A stretch of 64,000 bases of DNA, from the NCBI GenBank assembly GCA_021307315.1, contig JAJSPD010000010.1:124001-188000 (forward strand). The letters are read 5' to 3'. This stretch comes from Bisporella sp. PMI_857. Its lineage: Eukaryota > Ascomycota > Leotiomycetes > Helotiales > Helotiaceae. Positions 45,417 through 57,601 of the stretch are shown one piece after another. Position numbers and translations under genes: made by a program. The notes below the pieces were generated by a model. It was given only the letters and a program-made list of their open reading frames with translations. It was not told where the DNA came from and did not search any database. Each line of letters begins with the position of its first letter. Position 1 is the first letter of the stretch.

Positions 45417-45848
45417 ATGCAACTACGAGACCGAACCGCCCACCAACCCCAACCCTCCCCCTTCCCAACGACACCCCGCCCCCAGCCGTCGCGCCGCACA
45501 TCAACGACCTCGACACCGCCCCGCGAGGAAGGATCCGCTCAGCACCGCCCGACCTGCAAGTCCTGCGGTCACCGATGCGACATCTGCGACGGGTCCAAGG
45601 AGGCGGAGTACGTGGCTGAGATACGGCGGATGGGGGAGCTGGTCGGGTGCCTGAGGGAGTGTTTGAGGTTGTGCGAGGGTGCTACGGAACGGGGGGAGGA
45701 GACGGGGGCGGGCCGGGGGGAGAGGAGGGTGAAGGATTGGGCTGGCTGGGATGGGCGGTATGCGTGGGATGGGTGGGGGGTTGGGGATTTGGAGGTTGGA
45801 GAGGAGAGGAAGAAGAGTCGTTGGTGTGAGCTGTGGGAGAAGGTGTGA
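45417..45848 (+). CDS. Hypothetical 143-aa protein with CxxC cluster
   Basis: An ATG-initiated GC-rich frame of 143 aa. Residues 1-45 are Pro/Thr/Arg-rich. Residues 47-58 read CKSCGHRCDICD, which could chelate zinc, followed by a possible helix with two more Cys (GCLRECLRLCEG) and a Trp/Gly-rich C-terminus. GC content is higher than the surroundings. The A/C-rich leader and AGGAAATGC context fit a fungal start. No family recognised; it could be a real gene or a fortuitous GC-rich frame. Confidence 0.4.
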   Translation: MQLRDRTAHQPQPSPFPTTPRPQPSRRTSTTSTPPREEGSAQHRPTCKSCGHRCDICDGSKEAEYVAEIRRMGELVGCLRECLRLCEGATERGEETGAGRGERRVKDWAGWDGRYAWDGWGVGDLEVGEERKKSRWCELWEKV

Positions 45849-46209
45849 TGGGGGGGGGGGGCAATGTATAAAGTGTTTGGTTGGGTTGCGGCTCTGGGCT
45901 TGAGCGCGGAGTGATACCGTATGCGTGAGGGTGAAGAGTTGCGTAAGTTGTGCCTTTGCGGGACCTGATGGAGCCTGGATAAGAATTTTTATGCGCAGCA
46001 TGGTATATGGATTGTAGTTTGGGTGGAGATGTATCGTATATGATGGACTAGCTCAACCATGCATGGATCTCTTAGCAAAGAAATCGATTTATTTATTTAT
46101 GTGGAATATATTTGTACCAAATCACCACCCAAAACGCCGCCCTGGATATCTCTTTAAGTGAAAGGAGAGGGAATATATATACATGAGTGTGATGTTAATT
46201 GAGCTCGTG

Positions 46210-47400
46210 CTATAGAGCTTCTTCTCTTGCCCATCCAGTGGACTTTGCATCTTTAAGCAATTTGCTCGGATGCGGCCGGGACTCGTCCGCATACTGGCTT
46301 ACGAAAGGATTCGGATCAGATATTTGGTCCAGGTTGCCCAACGTGTGGTTTACCTATATACCATTAGTCCTATATGTTCAGTGCTTATATAATGAGAACC
46401 GCACAGAGCTCAGATACATACCTCCCGATGCTTGGCTTCATCAGCCCGAACATAAAGCAACAGATCCTTCATCATCCGATGCCCCTCTGGCATATTCCAA
46501 TACGTAACTGCAATCTGTGGCGCCTCCAAATTCTTCCAAAGCGGCAATTTGCCCGCATCTATATCTGCCAGAGCTCTTGTATACGTGATGACCGCTTCTT
46601 CTTCGAGATAGCCGACGAAGCGATGGCATGTACGGGGCGAGACGAGATAGCAGAGGAAGAAGCCGTTGAAGAAGACCCCCTGAGCACCAAGTATCATAAG
46701 GCGCATGAAAAGGCCTGGGGAATAGAGCTTAAGGAAGGTAAGGAGGTGCATGCGCTCATTGAAGGCTTCTTCGAGAAGACTTTCGATCTGCGGTTGCCTT
46801 CAGCGGAAGTGGCGATGAATGAAAGGGGGGAGAGGGGAGTACCCAGCCATTATCCCGCTTCATCCTCCGCAAACTATGTAGATGTCTTAACATGCCACCT
46901 ACCATGCCGGGTACCGCAGCAACGCTTTCTAGGAAGATCATCCTGATAAGCCATTTCTTTTCCGTCATCTTGGCTTTCTCTGCTAGTACTGGATCGTCAC
47001 CATCATTGTCTTTCGGATGGCGATATCCTGTGACCTTGTCCATACATGTTCTTAAAAATTTTACTGCAAAAAGAGCGACATTATCTGAGGTGTTTGTCGT
47101 GGGTCTGTGAGCAATCTGGATAGCTTCCATCTGTTCACCAGTGAAGACTGGATGCTTCCATGCTGGCTCGGTAAATTGTATCTTGGCGCCTTTTAGATGA
47201 GGTGGTGGAGGAAACGCATCGTTTTGCACTTGTACTGAGAAAGATCTACTTGTAGAGAGATGTCGCCGTGAAGAAAAGATCAGCGTCTGGGGTGCATTGG
47301 ATATTATGCGGTAAAGTGGAGAATTTGATGTAACGAAGCTCGACCTTGGGATATTTGTTACCACCGACCGACCGATCATAATTGATTTTGAGCAAATCAT
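46210..47400 (-). CDS. AOX1: Mitochondrial alternative oxidase
   Basis: Di-iron ubiquinol oxidase of the inner mitochondrial membrane that bypasses complexes III and IV, usually induced when those are blocked. Exons 47400-46843, 46787-46422 and 46353-46210 give 355 aa. The N-terminal ~55 residues are Ser/Arg-rich and basic, a targeting sequence. All iron ligands are present: [39 protein letters not shown] and [12 protein letters not shown], the last split by intron 2. The hydrophobic helices [13 protein letters not shown] and [24 protein letters not shown] would anchor it to the membrane. Two Met codons (47409, 47400) could start it; the second is used because the targeting sequence begins there. 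Introns are 55 and 68 nt. Confidence 0.95.
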
Positions 47401-50400
47401 TTTAAGCATCAAGAGACCAAAAATTAAGTAGATATAAATTCTAAGATGAGACTGAAAGGGTTGAATAATAAATACTTCGCTAGCATGAATCTTGTGCCAC
47501 GGGATGTGTGAGATCGGAATATTGAATTGCTGACTGTACATCATGAAGTCGCATGTTTGCTTGGATTCTACAATCTTTGCATACTTTTCCGTGGAGCTCA
47601 TTGCAGATACAATGGAGTATTGGAGGAACTCTGAAAAGGCTCAGCAAAAGTCGTTCGATTCTTGATGAGTAAGTGCAGCGTGGGCTCTGAGATTGACAGG
47701 GGTATGGTCAGCTCCCGGGTTGGCGGGAATAGATACACAAATCGTCGGGATTCTTAAGATGATGACCATTTCGTACTCGCTTTCTATATCCGTAAGGCTC
47801 AAGGAGTGGAGCGATTCCGTATCGATTTTTGTGGGAAATCTACCAGCAAAACCTTTGTTCTGTTCTGAATGAGACATGAGTGTTCACAGGACATTTGGAC
47901 GCAGACTTTCATCGAGGGCTACTACTCCTGTCATAAAGCAGCAAATTCTCAAAAGCACCCTCTTATAGTGTAGCTTTCTACATACGAAATAATTAAGACT
48001 GACCTGACCTCGTATGAATCTATCTTTATGTACTATGACACTCTCCCTGCAAATTTTGATATCCAAAGAATTACAGTTTTGCAAATGAAAACAGGCACTA
48101 GAACTGACAAGGCATCGCATTTCATCGCTGCAACATTGTTTCAAGGTGAAAGAGGCAGCTTGGTAGATGATCCGCCGGTTGATGCTCGTAGATACTCGTA
48201 GAGGCTGGTTGTTGAGGCTACTTAGCATCAATATTTCCCATGCCTATATGATGAAACCACGGCATGTTAGGCAAGATAGTAGACATAATATAGAGACGAT
48301 TTATTTAGCCTTATCGTGCCCCCCTAGAGCCCATAGGCTGTGGGCTGTCATAAGGCTGAGAAACAATTTATTTGAAGCTTCAATGACGACTCTGCGCATC
48401 TAGAATTTGAGATCTTTAAATATGTAAAAAGAAAAATGAATGGGATGCGACTACATGAAACACCATTCATCAGCCTTTACAAGGTCAACTTCCTTTTTTG
48501 ATGTATTTTTTTGGTGGTCGACTTGACCTGCAGCATAAGGAAATCCGGACATTGATCAATATTGCCGTGCTTTTGACACATTCAAAAGAAAACATCTGAT
48601 GCCCGCTTCTATCGCAGCACATCAATCCATCATAGCTTTGTGATTTGACTTTGGACCTGATAGTAGAGTCAACAAACCTCGGATGGAGCATCGCGTTGCT
48701 TTCCCATCGCGTAATCGTAAAGGGAAAGGTGGCAAAGTCGCGTCTCCCAAAACGCGAGTTTGGGTTCCTTTGACGCGATTTTGGGGAGATTAACATGTTC
48801 CCGTTATCGTGTTGGATCTGGAGATCATTGGCTCCTCCACATTATCATTCCCTTCTTGTTCATGGTGATTGCTTGTGTGTGCGGAGGTCCCCAATCCTGT
48901 GTTTTCGGCACCTGTACTTGTGTTTGTGCCAGGCGGCGACGGGAAGCTGCAACCAGATTATGCAAATGATTGTTCCTTGGACGTGGTTGTGGATGGTGGC
49001 GGTCAATTTGAAAGATATCTGCGGGCACTTCAGGATGCTTTGGTTTTCCTACCATATGAAGGAGAGCATTCTCTAGATATTGAAAAGCGCGACACGTACG
49101 CATCCATCCAATATTATTGTCCGAAAACGCGAGAATCTGCAGAGTGCCACCATGGCTGGCATGGGGCTTGCACACCAACAGCTTTGTGCGGATGTGCATA
49201 CAGCGTCGGTCAGTAGTGCAGGTGAGATGGTGGATGTGCATCTAAGGCTTAATTTCCGCCATGGTTTAACGTTTGGAGGGGTTCCAAAGATGTGGTCGAC
49301 CCGGCTTATCGTGTTTGATTGTCGCCTTTTTTATTTTTTATTTGTTTTATTTTGCGGGGTGAGCTTGAAAGTCTGCAGCTATATCTTAACGTAATCATCA
49401 ACTATGGACAAGTTGTTTTTCCTCTCGTTGTTTGAGAGATGAGATCATAGTCCCCTCATTGTCTCGCGGGTTGGTCCTTTGCGGTTTCACTCGGGATCAT
49501 GAACCCGCAAGATGAGGAGGAGACTGGTTGATTGATTGCAGTCGGGACTCGGATTGTCCTGTATGCTTCATACGTAGTCCGTCGTATGGCTTGCAGTCCA
49601 GCTGTTTGTGGCATGCCGCACTAGCATGTTGCACTAGGGTGCTTAGATTTTTTTTGTTTGTTTTTTTGTTTTCGTGGGTCTTCTGTCCAGGCTACTGGTA
49701 CTACTGTCCCTACAGCCAGCTTGCTCCAGAGCTTGGAAGCAGCGGGTGGCCCGAGAAACATCTCAAACAGAGCCATCGGGCTTGAACTTCGGCTCGATGC
49801 CGTCCAAATTACAGTACAGGCCAATCTGTTGCTCAATTACTCCAATCTCTCATTTATACTCGGGGGGCTCGTGTCTTGCTGTCAAACAGAACATGAAATT
49901 GCCTGTGGGGTGCAAATTCAGCTGCAGAAACGGGATCAATTATGCTGGTAGCAAAGTTACTTGCATTAGAATGGAAAATAATTACAGTACGATACTTCAA
50001 AAGCCAGGTAGCTATTTAAACTTCGACTAAAGCCTAGAGCGTAACTAGTCATACAGTAAAGTACATCAGAGATCAGCAAGTCCTGCCGGATATTGTTCCG
50101 CGAGCCAGATTTACCGTTAAGCCTCGCAGATGTCAGGCCATTTTTCTAGATTAGAGATGCCATTAGGCAAGGAGCGAGCTAACTTGGATCATCCTAGGCC
50201 TTGATCTTGTTTACCTGAGAATACAGTGCCGTCCTTTTTTTAATGAGGCTGCATGGATGCTAGAGGCAGACAGACGCGCTGACTGTCGATCGCAGCTTTT
50301 CCTTCCGTACTGTACTGTATTCTTCCAGGAAACGGTGATATCTGCCGCCGCCATGAACGAGGGCTCAGGTATTGTACATCATCTTGAGATTATCGTGTAA

Positions 50401-51289
50401 CGCGTCTCTAGCATCTTGAGATACTTATAGTAGCAGTTTAAATCCCCAAAGATATATTGGTACTTGAATCTCGGGCCCAAAACTGGTAGGATGCGCGCCC
50501 CTGAACAATCGATTAGTTTTCCGGCATTCGGGAGACCTTCTCAACTAATATTAAAAGGGGCAAAGCGCCAGGCACAGTCTGCTCTGTGCGTTCAACCCGG
50601 ACATCCCATTGGCTATATGTATCCCAATCACACCCAGAGTCCCTTGCAGTTATACCTTGCTGCTCGTGGAGCCCTAGCCAGGGAGCTGGTCATTTCTTGA
50701 GCCACTTGGTGCTCATCTGAAGAGTTTCAGTTGTCGTTAAGCTTCCTTACAACTCACCTATCACAAAGACATTATATCATATCGCTCTTTATATGGATCG
50801 CCGCTCCATAACCTCAAGATGAGGTCAGACCATAGGCCAGTAAATAGACATCTTGTGCTCCTTTCGTATCCTAGAAAAGCCCAAGGGATGGATGCGGCGC
50901 ATCGGCATGAACATTCAGGAGGATCGCGAAAGAAAAAGAAAAGGGAGCACGCCAATATAATTGCATCTGTTGCGTTTGAGGATGGGATTGGCAATTGACA
51001 TAATGCTCATCAAGCTTCAACATACTTGTGCAACATCAACCTGTAACGGATGCTTGAGAGGATGGCCACTCGATTGAGAGGTGCTGACGAAGTATCTTCT
51101 TTAGTGCTGCCGCCGCGTGGGTAGGCTTGACATTCGCGACGAAACTAGACCAAGTGATCGTCGCACCGCAGAGGCGCATTTTCTTTGGAATTTGGGATGA
51201 CACCAAGTCATGAGTAGGAGACTCAGCAATATCTAAACACTTTCATTTCATGAAATTTATGGCCACCAGACACTAGTCAAACGATGAGA

Positions 51290-51328
<39 letters not shown>

Positions 51329-52791
51329 CGCAATGATCTAGTCCAGTAGGCATTCTAGATTAGACCCAATTCATGTGTTAGCCTCTTCCAGGGAATCACA
51401 ACATGTCACATAAAGACTTATCTAATACTGTACTGGCCTGGGGATTGTACTTATGTGCAACCAACCGAGTTCTATTGCTGAAGAAGGTTCACCAGGGTGT
51501 TTTTGGTTGACGGAATGTTGATCATCCCTGACAAACAACGTTCTATCAGAAACGCTCCAGCAGAAGCGCGCATCAACAGATCAACTTCATATAGGTTATT
51601 TTTCCTCTTCAAACGGCCATTGTAGCGAGCATATATTTCCAGGAAAAGAAATATTTTCAAGTTTTAGCTGGTTAAAAAAATAAATAAAAAACATGTTGAT
51701 GCTCACACTTTTGCCCCCGCCTCTTCCCCCCCTTGACTGGCGGTTCCTGACACTAAACTTCATTTAGAGCGCCCAGAGGCCTTGCTTGGGTGTTCCGTCC
51801 CGCACACCACCACCACTCACCCACTCACCCCCCCTGAAAAGTGGTTGTGCCCTCGCCCGCCCCAGTCAAGTCGAAGTGTGTTAATGTTCCTTTTCGGCCC
51901 AAGTCAGATATTATTATTATTATTGCATTCTTCCCTCCCCCAGTTCTCTTCAGAACATCCTTTTCCCTCTTCCAGCAGTACACTTCCAGCAATCCACAAG
52001 TGTTGACATCGCATTCCCTGGGAGTTTTGGTTTGGATTCGAAGCAAGGAACACACAACGTCAACATCATTCATTTGCCAGCACCGTGCAGACCTCTTTTT
52101 AATGCATTAAACAGACGAATCTCCGACCTCTTTCACGAACCTCTCTGCACTCTGCCGTTCGAGGCAATTGGATGCGCATTCTGCCCCAATCTCTCCAATA
52201 ACCAGCACGCGGCGAACAATTTGCATACGTCAGAAAAACCGTTATTGTGCTGGGAACTCAATCCAACTCTGTCACGATCGTTAAACATCTACGCATTGAA
52301 CACCGGTGGGTGTGGAAAACATCATTCGTCAAGGACAAGGATACCGAAACCGCCCCGACACAATCACTTTGATTCTGAAGCATCTTGATATAGACATCAG
52401 TCTTACTGATTGCCCATAATCTACAACTGTTTCCGAACAAGTTCCCCCCTGGTCACTGTCGATCTCCCCAGGTCGTTTAGCATCCCAAGGTCCACAGGTC
52501 AGTCGTTCTCAAACATTTCTTCCGGCCTGGCAGATTTTGGGGACTCAGGGCTGATGCTTGTTCAAACAGGCTGAGATCTTGTTCCTCTCATTCCTTAATC
52601 TCGTCTCAAATTGGGACCACCGGACGGGAAACCCAATTATCCTGTACATCTGATCTTATATTGGGCAATAATCAATCCGGACTGTGAGTGTGCTCACCCA
52701 CACTTTCTCTATCAGGGTCTGCCAAAAAGCTCCTGCCAAATAAGTACTGACTCAAAGCCAGACATGCCATCGCTGTAGGACTATAATCAAG
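47401..52791. other. Large gene-poor stretch (5.4 kb)
   Basis: No convincing gene. ORFs (for example 47641-47877, 48485-48796, 48825-49241 and 49621-49836) are short, overlap one another on both strands and have random composition. An (AG)n tract lies at about 51295-51327 and an ATT repeat at about 51908-51924. The 1 kb before the next gene is CT-rich, a likely promoter and long leader for the 1287-aa protein. Confidence 0.5.
51295..51327. repeat. (AG)n microsatellite
   Basis: About 16 uninterrupted AG dinucleotides, a simple sequence repeat likely to vary in length between strains. Confidence 0.9.
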
Positions 52792-55700
52792 ATGAATCGT
52801 TTCCGTACAAAGAAGAAGGGAAAGGAGACGTCGGAAGGTGTTGGGCGCCCTTCGAATGACTCCGATGCCCCTGCGATGCCCGCGGTCAAGCCTTCGAAAA
52901 CATTCAGACTGGGCAAGAAACAACAAGAGCCGGAGCCTAAGCCAGAGTTAGATTTGTCCACGGCTTTACCATCTTCGGACGACTTTCGAACGAGTTTGTT
53001 GATGAGCGGGCTCTCCGCCCGATTCTCAATGCTACGGGAGCAGGACGATCCAACCTCAAAAATAGGAAAAGCTAGCGATGATAGCGTGCTCTTTCCAACA
53101 AAACGACAATCACGGATGAACGATTTTGGCTATCAATCACATGGATTATCAGATATCGCCGAAGTCTCGTCCATCAATGGATCAATACGACCGCCATTCG
53201 CTGCCTCAAGGACTGACTCATTTGGGACTGGTGGTTATGGGACGGACGATGACTCGATCCACAGTGGAAGTATCATGAATCGTCCGAAACCAGGAGAAGG
53301 GAACAACTTATTTGGAGGCCGTCAGAAGATATACAAGATTCCAGCTGGGGCAAAAGAGGGTAGCAGCTCTGGTGGTATGGGAGGCAGGGCTCTATATGAG
53401 AATGATGTGAGCCAGTCTGCTTTTCAAAAACTCCGCGAGCGGGAGAAGGAGCAGCAACGTGAGGAGATTGAAGAAGCTGAGCAAGATACCCCATATACAA
53501 GATCCACTTCACCACCGCCTTCAGGATACAACCGCAACCGTGAGACATCATCCACAACTTCTTCTGCTGGACCATCGATCACTAGAAGCTCGACAGCTGC
53601 AACATCTTTCACCTCTCAAAGAACTCCCTCCCTAAACGGCTCGCATACACCTATAACTCCTGCTACCACTTCCACCGGGTCAAGTGGAATAGAAAGAACA
53701 GGCACCAAGACTCGTCGCCTTTATGAGACTGGGCTTGACCAGCATCTTAATGAGCAACAATCGTCGGCAATGAATCGCATTGATACATTGACCAGACAAC
53801 GCACTTTTGGGGCGCAAACCCCTCCACTAGGTATCGGCTCACCAACGGGTCTTATTCACCCGGCCGAGCGATGGGATCGACATCAAGTCGCTGGAAAAGC
53901 TAGTATGCCTAATATGAGGACAACAAGCCCATCTCCGACAACGGGTGGTAGAGGAAATTTTGACTTTGGCGTCCGGCCAAATCTCGTCACAGAAAGACTG
54001 CAAGCGTTTGGTGGTTCAGCTCCGCTGAGTCCACCCATAAGTGGTGATGATGACACCACAGTACTAACAGTGCAACCAAATGATAGAGGAAAAGCTACTG
54101 CACTTGGAGCATTCACCAAACCTATGCAGCCATATGATGAGAACAAGTACACACAGAGACAGCTCCAAATGCAACAAGGAAGGGAAGGCAGGGATAGCCC
54201 ATCCTTACGGAAAAATTCACCTCCAAGACCATTTATACCACGTCAGCAGCCAGCAGGTCGTCCTCGAGGAGACTCAAGTGCAACATTTGCATCGGCATCT
54301 GCTCGTTCAAGGTCGAATTCGTCAGTACAAAGAAAGTTTATGCCACAAGAACGGATTCAAGATGCGCCAACTCCCCAAATCATCGAGCGTGAAGAGACTT
54401 TGAACCTGGGTACATTCTTGGCCTCACCCAATAGCAGTTCATTAGGCTCTCCTGATGATCCAGAGCCACAGAATCGACGCCCTGTGAAGCCAAGTGAGCT
54501 CTATAACAAGTATCGGCAGGAACAGCTTCCTACTATAGAACGACCCCCCGAATCAGAACACCCAGCAAATCGTCAACATCCTTTCGAGCCACTTTCCTCC
54601 AGTGATGAGAACGGGAGTCCTATGCTTCCTTCCTCGAAACCACGCCTACGAATTGAAGAGTCACCTACGCCGGAGGTTCGTGTTCCAGGTCCAAGTGACT
54701 CACCGACTCTGGGTCCAACAACGGGACTGAGTAGTATGGTTCGTCAGCATATGAGAATTGACAGTAATGCATCATCCATGTACGGAGGCTCAACATATGG
54801 TGGCCTGCCGTCTTCTGGATTTGCCTCTAGATTTCCAGACGAGCCTACCGAGCCATTACCTCAGAATCAATATCTTAACGGAAGCAATCCATGGGATAAT
54901 GATGATTGGGACCGTCAGAGTGATTATGGCGACAACAACAATTTTAACCTAGAAGACTCGTTGGGTGCAAAAAAGGATGGGAGCATTGCTCCTCAACCAC
55001 TAGCCTTACGATCACCAAATGCTGAGGCTTCGCAAGAAGAGCGCAAGGCCGACTGGGAAAAGGAGCTGGAAGCTCATCACAAGCGAAATGGAAGCTCTGA
55101 GACGCAGAAGGAGCAGCAAGACTTTAAGATGGATCTCGCAGCCCGAAGAAGACGAGTGCAAGAGAATTTAAAGAGCTTTGTAGAAACTGAGAGTAGATCC
55201 GCAAGCCCGGCACCGGGTGGCTCAGACTGGCAAAAGGAAGGCCAGTCTCGTAACAACCCACTGGGGCTGTTAAAAAATAAAACAAGCAGAGGCTCTTTGA
55301 TTAACAGATCTGACAAACCTGGACAATCAAAAGCCATGAAGATGTTAGGTTTGGGACAAGCTACCATTAGCAGCTCACCTTCACCAGGAAGAAGCAGCTT
55401 CGATGAAGATCCTTGGAAAAATGAGGAGGAAGAAATGCTGAGAAGTACCAAAAATCATGTACTTCCCCCTCTCCACCCGGCTGGTCCGATCATACCACCT
55501 CAGACCAAGGCTTTTAGACAAGCACGTCGGGATGCTCAGCGTGATCGAGAGAGACAGGTTGCCTTAAGACATCAACAAAAGCAAGTACAAGAAGGGGTTG
55601 GAAATGGTCATCAGTCAGAGACTCAGCCTCAACCACGAGACAGAGCGCCACCAAATATCCGTGTTGGTCAACGCAGCCCGAGTCGAGACCGACATCCTCC

Positions 55701-56655
55701 GCCTGTGAGTATTCGGCCGTCTCTTCGAACTGGAACCAGCCAGGAGGGTCAGGCTAGCCAGAGAACTACGCGATCTGGATCTCAACCAGGAATTCGGCCT
55801 ACCAGAGACAGATCAAGCTCAAGTGCCTCGGAGCGATCCAAGAGCCGAAACGGCAGGCATCGGGATGATATGACTGATGCAAGCCTGAACAATAGAGTGC
55901 CTCAAGGACTAAACCCGCCCCTTGCACAGTACCTCCCTCGATCACCAGGTGCCTCTCCCGGATTGCCGCATTCGCCATCTCCGATGCATTCGCCCAATCC
56001 CGCATCTCGAAATAGGAGTAACAGCAAATCAGGATACTTTGACGGTCATAAACTTCAGCCACTTCAGACAGGAGATGGTATCGATATTAGTCTCTCACCA
56101 AGACCATCGCCAATTACTGCATACTCGGCTAATACGACGCCTTCTTTGAAGTATCCTTCTCCAGCTACGTCGCGTGTGAACACGCCCACAGCGCCAGGAT
56201 TTCAGGATCAATCACGGGTACCAGGAGCTCGCAAAAGATCTGTCAACAAGTCAGATATTTCAGAGCCAAAGTTTGTTTCTTCAACCTTCAAGGCCGAAAC
56301 TGTTGACCTCGCTCCAGGAGTGTCTCTAATGAACGGATCCGACCCAGCGCCTCCGATCCCAGCAGTCAATCCTAGACGCAAGACTCGAGCAATATTCGGC
56401 TTTGGAAAAAAGGAAGAGTTCGACGACTATTTCATTCCCGCAGCAACACAGTCTACAGAAGAGATGAGCACATTCTCCGCTGACGAGAACGACCGACCGA
56501 AAGGTGGACGAAAACTACGTAAGATATCAAGCGAGGGTGGCAACATGAATCTCCGTGCTCGACAGGCTGCAATTGCAGCTCCGAGCCCGGCAGTGCCTGC
56601 ATTTCCTCCCAGTGCAGGAAACCCGCCCCAAGGATTTCCCGGGGGGATGTTCTAA
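52792..56655 (+). CDS. 1287-aa intrinsically disordered fungal protein
   Basis: Intronless frame of 1287 aa, function unknown. The start (MNRFRTKKKGKET) is basic and conserved-looking. Almost the whole chain is Ser/Pro/Gln/Arg-rich with no hydrophobic core. Recognisable patches are short: SSDDFRTSLLMSGLSARFSMLREQDDP near residue 65, FQKLREREKEQQREEIEEAEQD (a short coiled coil, about 215-235), RRLYETGLDQHL, KPSELYNKYRQEQLP, a Lys/Glu block near 770-810 (KADWEKELEAHHKR), and KTRAIFGFGKKEEFDDYF near the C-terminus. These islands in a disordered chain look like short binding motifs, perhaps a scaffold. Many SP and RxxS sites suggest phosphorylation. I believe it belongs to an uncharacterised family of filamentous ascomycetes. 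Confidence 0.82.
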   Translation: MNRFRTKKKGKETSEGVGRPSNDSDAPAMPAVKPSKTFRLGKKQQEPEPKPELDLSTALPSSDDFRTSLLMSGLSARFSMLREQDDPTSKIGKASDDSVLFPTKRQSRMNDFGYQSHGLSDIAEVSSINGSIRPPFAASRTDSFGTGGYGTDDDSIHSGSIMNRPKPGEGNNLFGGRQKIYKIPAGAKEGSSSGGMGGRALYENDVSQSAFQKLREREKEQQREEIEEAEQDTPYTRSTSPPPSGYNRNRETSSTTSSAGPSITRSSTAATSFTSQRTPSLNGSHTPITPATTSTGSSGIERTGTKTRRLYETGLDQHLNEQQSSAMNRIDTLTRQRTFGAQTPPLGIGSPTGLIHPAERWDRHQVAGKASMPNMRTTSPSPTTGGRGNFDFGVRPNLVTERLQAFGGSAPLSPPISGDDDTTVLTVQPNDRGKATALGAFTKPMQPYDENKYTQRQLQMQQGREGRDSPSLRKNSPPRPFIPRQQPAGRPRGDSSATFASASARSRSNSSVQRKFMPQERIQDAPTPQIIEREETLNLGTFLASPNSSSLGSPDDPEPQNRRPVKPSELYNKYRQEQLPTIERPPESEHPANRQHPFEPLSSSDENGSPMLPSSKPRLRIEESPTPEVRVPGPSDSPTLGPTTGLSSMVRQHMRIDSNASSMYGGSTYGGLPSSGFASRFPDEPTEPLPQNQYLNGSNPWDNDDWDRQSDYGDNNNFNLEDSLGAKKDGSIAPQPLALRSPNAEASQEERKADWEKELEAHHKRNGSSETQKEQQDFKMDLAARRRRVQENLKSFVETESRSASPAPGGSDWQKEGQSRNNPLGLLKNKTSRGSLINRSDKPGQSKAMKMLGLGQATISSSPSPGRSSFDEDPWKNEEEEMLRSTKNHVLPPLHPAGPIIPPQTKAFRQARRDAQRDRERQVALRHQQKQVQEGVGNGHQSETQPQPRDRAPPNIRVGQRSPSRDRHPPPVSIRPSLRTGTSQEGQASQRTTRSGSQPGIRPTRDRSSSSASERSKSRNGRHRDDMTDASLNNRVPQGLNPPLAQYLPRSPGASPGLPHSPSPMHSPNPASRNRSNSKSGYFDGHKLQPLQTGDGIDISLSPRPSPITAYSANTTPSLKYPSPATSRVNTPTAPGFQDQSRVPGARKRSVNKSDISEPKFVSSTFKAETVDLAPGVSLMNGSDPAPPIPAVNPRRKTRAIFGFGKKEEFDDYFIPAATQSTEEMSTFSADENDRPKGGRKLRKISSEGGNMNLRARQAAIAAPSPAVPAFPPSAGNPPQGFPGGMF

Positions 56656-57304
56656 ACTTTTCACTTCTTTCGAGGTCAATTCTTAGCGACCTCAGATACC
56701 CATGAGATATACGACCCTATTTCTGTACATGTGCTAGATAATGTTTTACGTGTTTCTTTTGTAATACCAGCCTCGCGGCGGAGTCCAAAACTCATTTAGG
56801 AAGGGATTCGGCGTTGAAGATGGGTGTCTGCATATTGATTCAGCTGAGCTAGATATGAATATGTCTCTGTCTATTTTGGTTTGGGGATTGTAGGTGCAGC
56901 TGGATGCGTGTAAAACAGTATATTGAGGAGGGTATATGATTGGCCCAGCAGGTCTGTGCTTGTCATGATCAGCATGTGGAAATCGGAATGTAAGCGTTGG
57001 AATGGAAATGTATCCTTAATTGCTGGCAGAGAGATAGCTAGTCGAGCTTCCTTCCAAATGGCATACCAAAGTCAAAACATAGAGTTCGTTCTATCAGCCG
57101 ATGCATAGTAAATTGTGTTCTAAGCGTTATAGTTTATGACGTTCATCATATTACTTGGCATGTCCAAACTCCCTCACGCGCTTCTGTTCAAAGATTCTTT
57201 TCCAGCGATTCATCAATCATACGATCATCTCTCAACGCATATCTTCCTTTGTATCTCCCACCCAACTTTCACAGCTCTGGCTGTCATTTCCCGTCAAGGC
57301 TCCT
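56656..57304. other. Intergenic stretch, no gene seen
   Basis: Converging 3' flanks of the 1287-aa gene and the small charged ORF. No repeat or gene is seen. Confidence 0.5.
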
Positions 57305-57601
57305 TCACTTCTTAAACTGGAACGTACTCGCGCGATTCACCGTCTCCAAGGCATGTCTCATCGCCTCTTTCGCCTTCGCTATTGATTCCCGCCTGGCCCT
57401 GGTATGAGGTCCGCTAGTCTCCGCATCCCCGTCTCGATGTCCCTCTCGACCCTCCACATCCGCATCATCGGCCCTGTCGCCTCCTTCTCTCTTTTCTGCC
57501 CTTCGTGCCTTTCGATCTTGATTGCCTGCCAGATGTCGGGGTTCCGGACGGGAAGTGTCCGGCGCTTCGGGCGTCGAGGTGTTGGGCTCGTTCAGCTTCA
57601 T
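57305..57601 (-). CDS. Possible 98-aa charged protein (or last exon)
   Basis: A GC-rich minus-strand frame rich in Arg, Glu, Asp and Ala, ending in a helical block (RRESIAKAKEAMRHALETV) and a basic tail (FQFKK). The strong charge and the helical C-terminus look protein-like. The frame is open four codons further upstream (SGA before the Met) and a neighbouring frame at 57681-57613 also codes for a polar peptide, so this may be the last exon of a longer gene. I could not find a good intron join. Function unknown. Confidence 0.4.
   Translation of the reverse strand: MKLNEPNTSTPEAPDTSRPEPRHLAGNQDRKARRAEKREGGDRADDADVEGREGHRDGDAETSGPHTRARRESIAKAKEAMRHALETVNRASTFQFKK

Noticed and set aside
45501..46001. 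166-aa minus-strand Pro-rich ORF
   Set aside because: Antisense of a GC/G-rich stretch; the Pro-rich composition comes from G runs on the other strand.
47641..47877. 78-aa minus-strand ORF upstream of alternative oxidase
   Set aside because: No domain, no splice partners, and it sits in the likely promoter area of the oxidase gene.
52032..52388. 118-aa ORF upstream of the 1287-aa gene
   Set aside because: Non-ATG start, no recognisable motif, and it lies in a CT-rich leader-like region.
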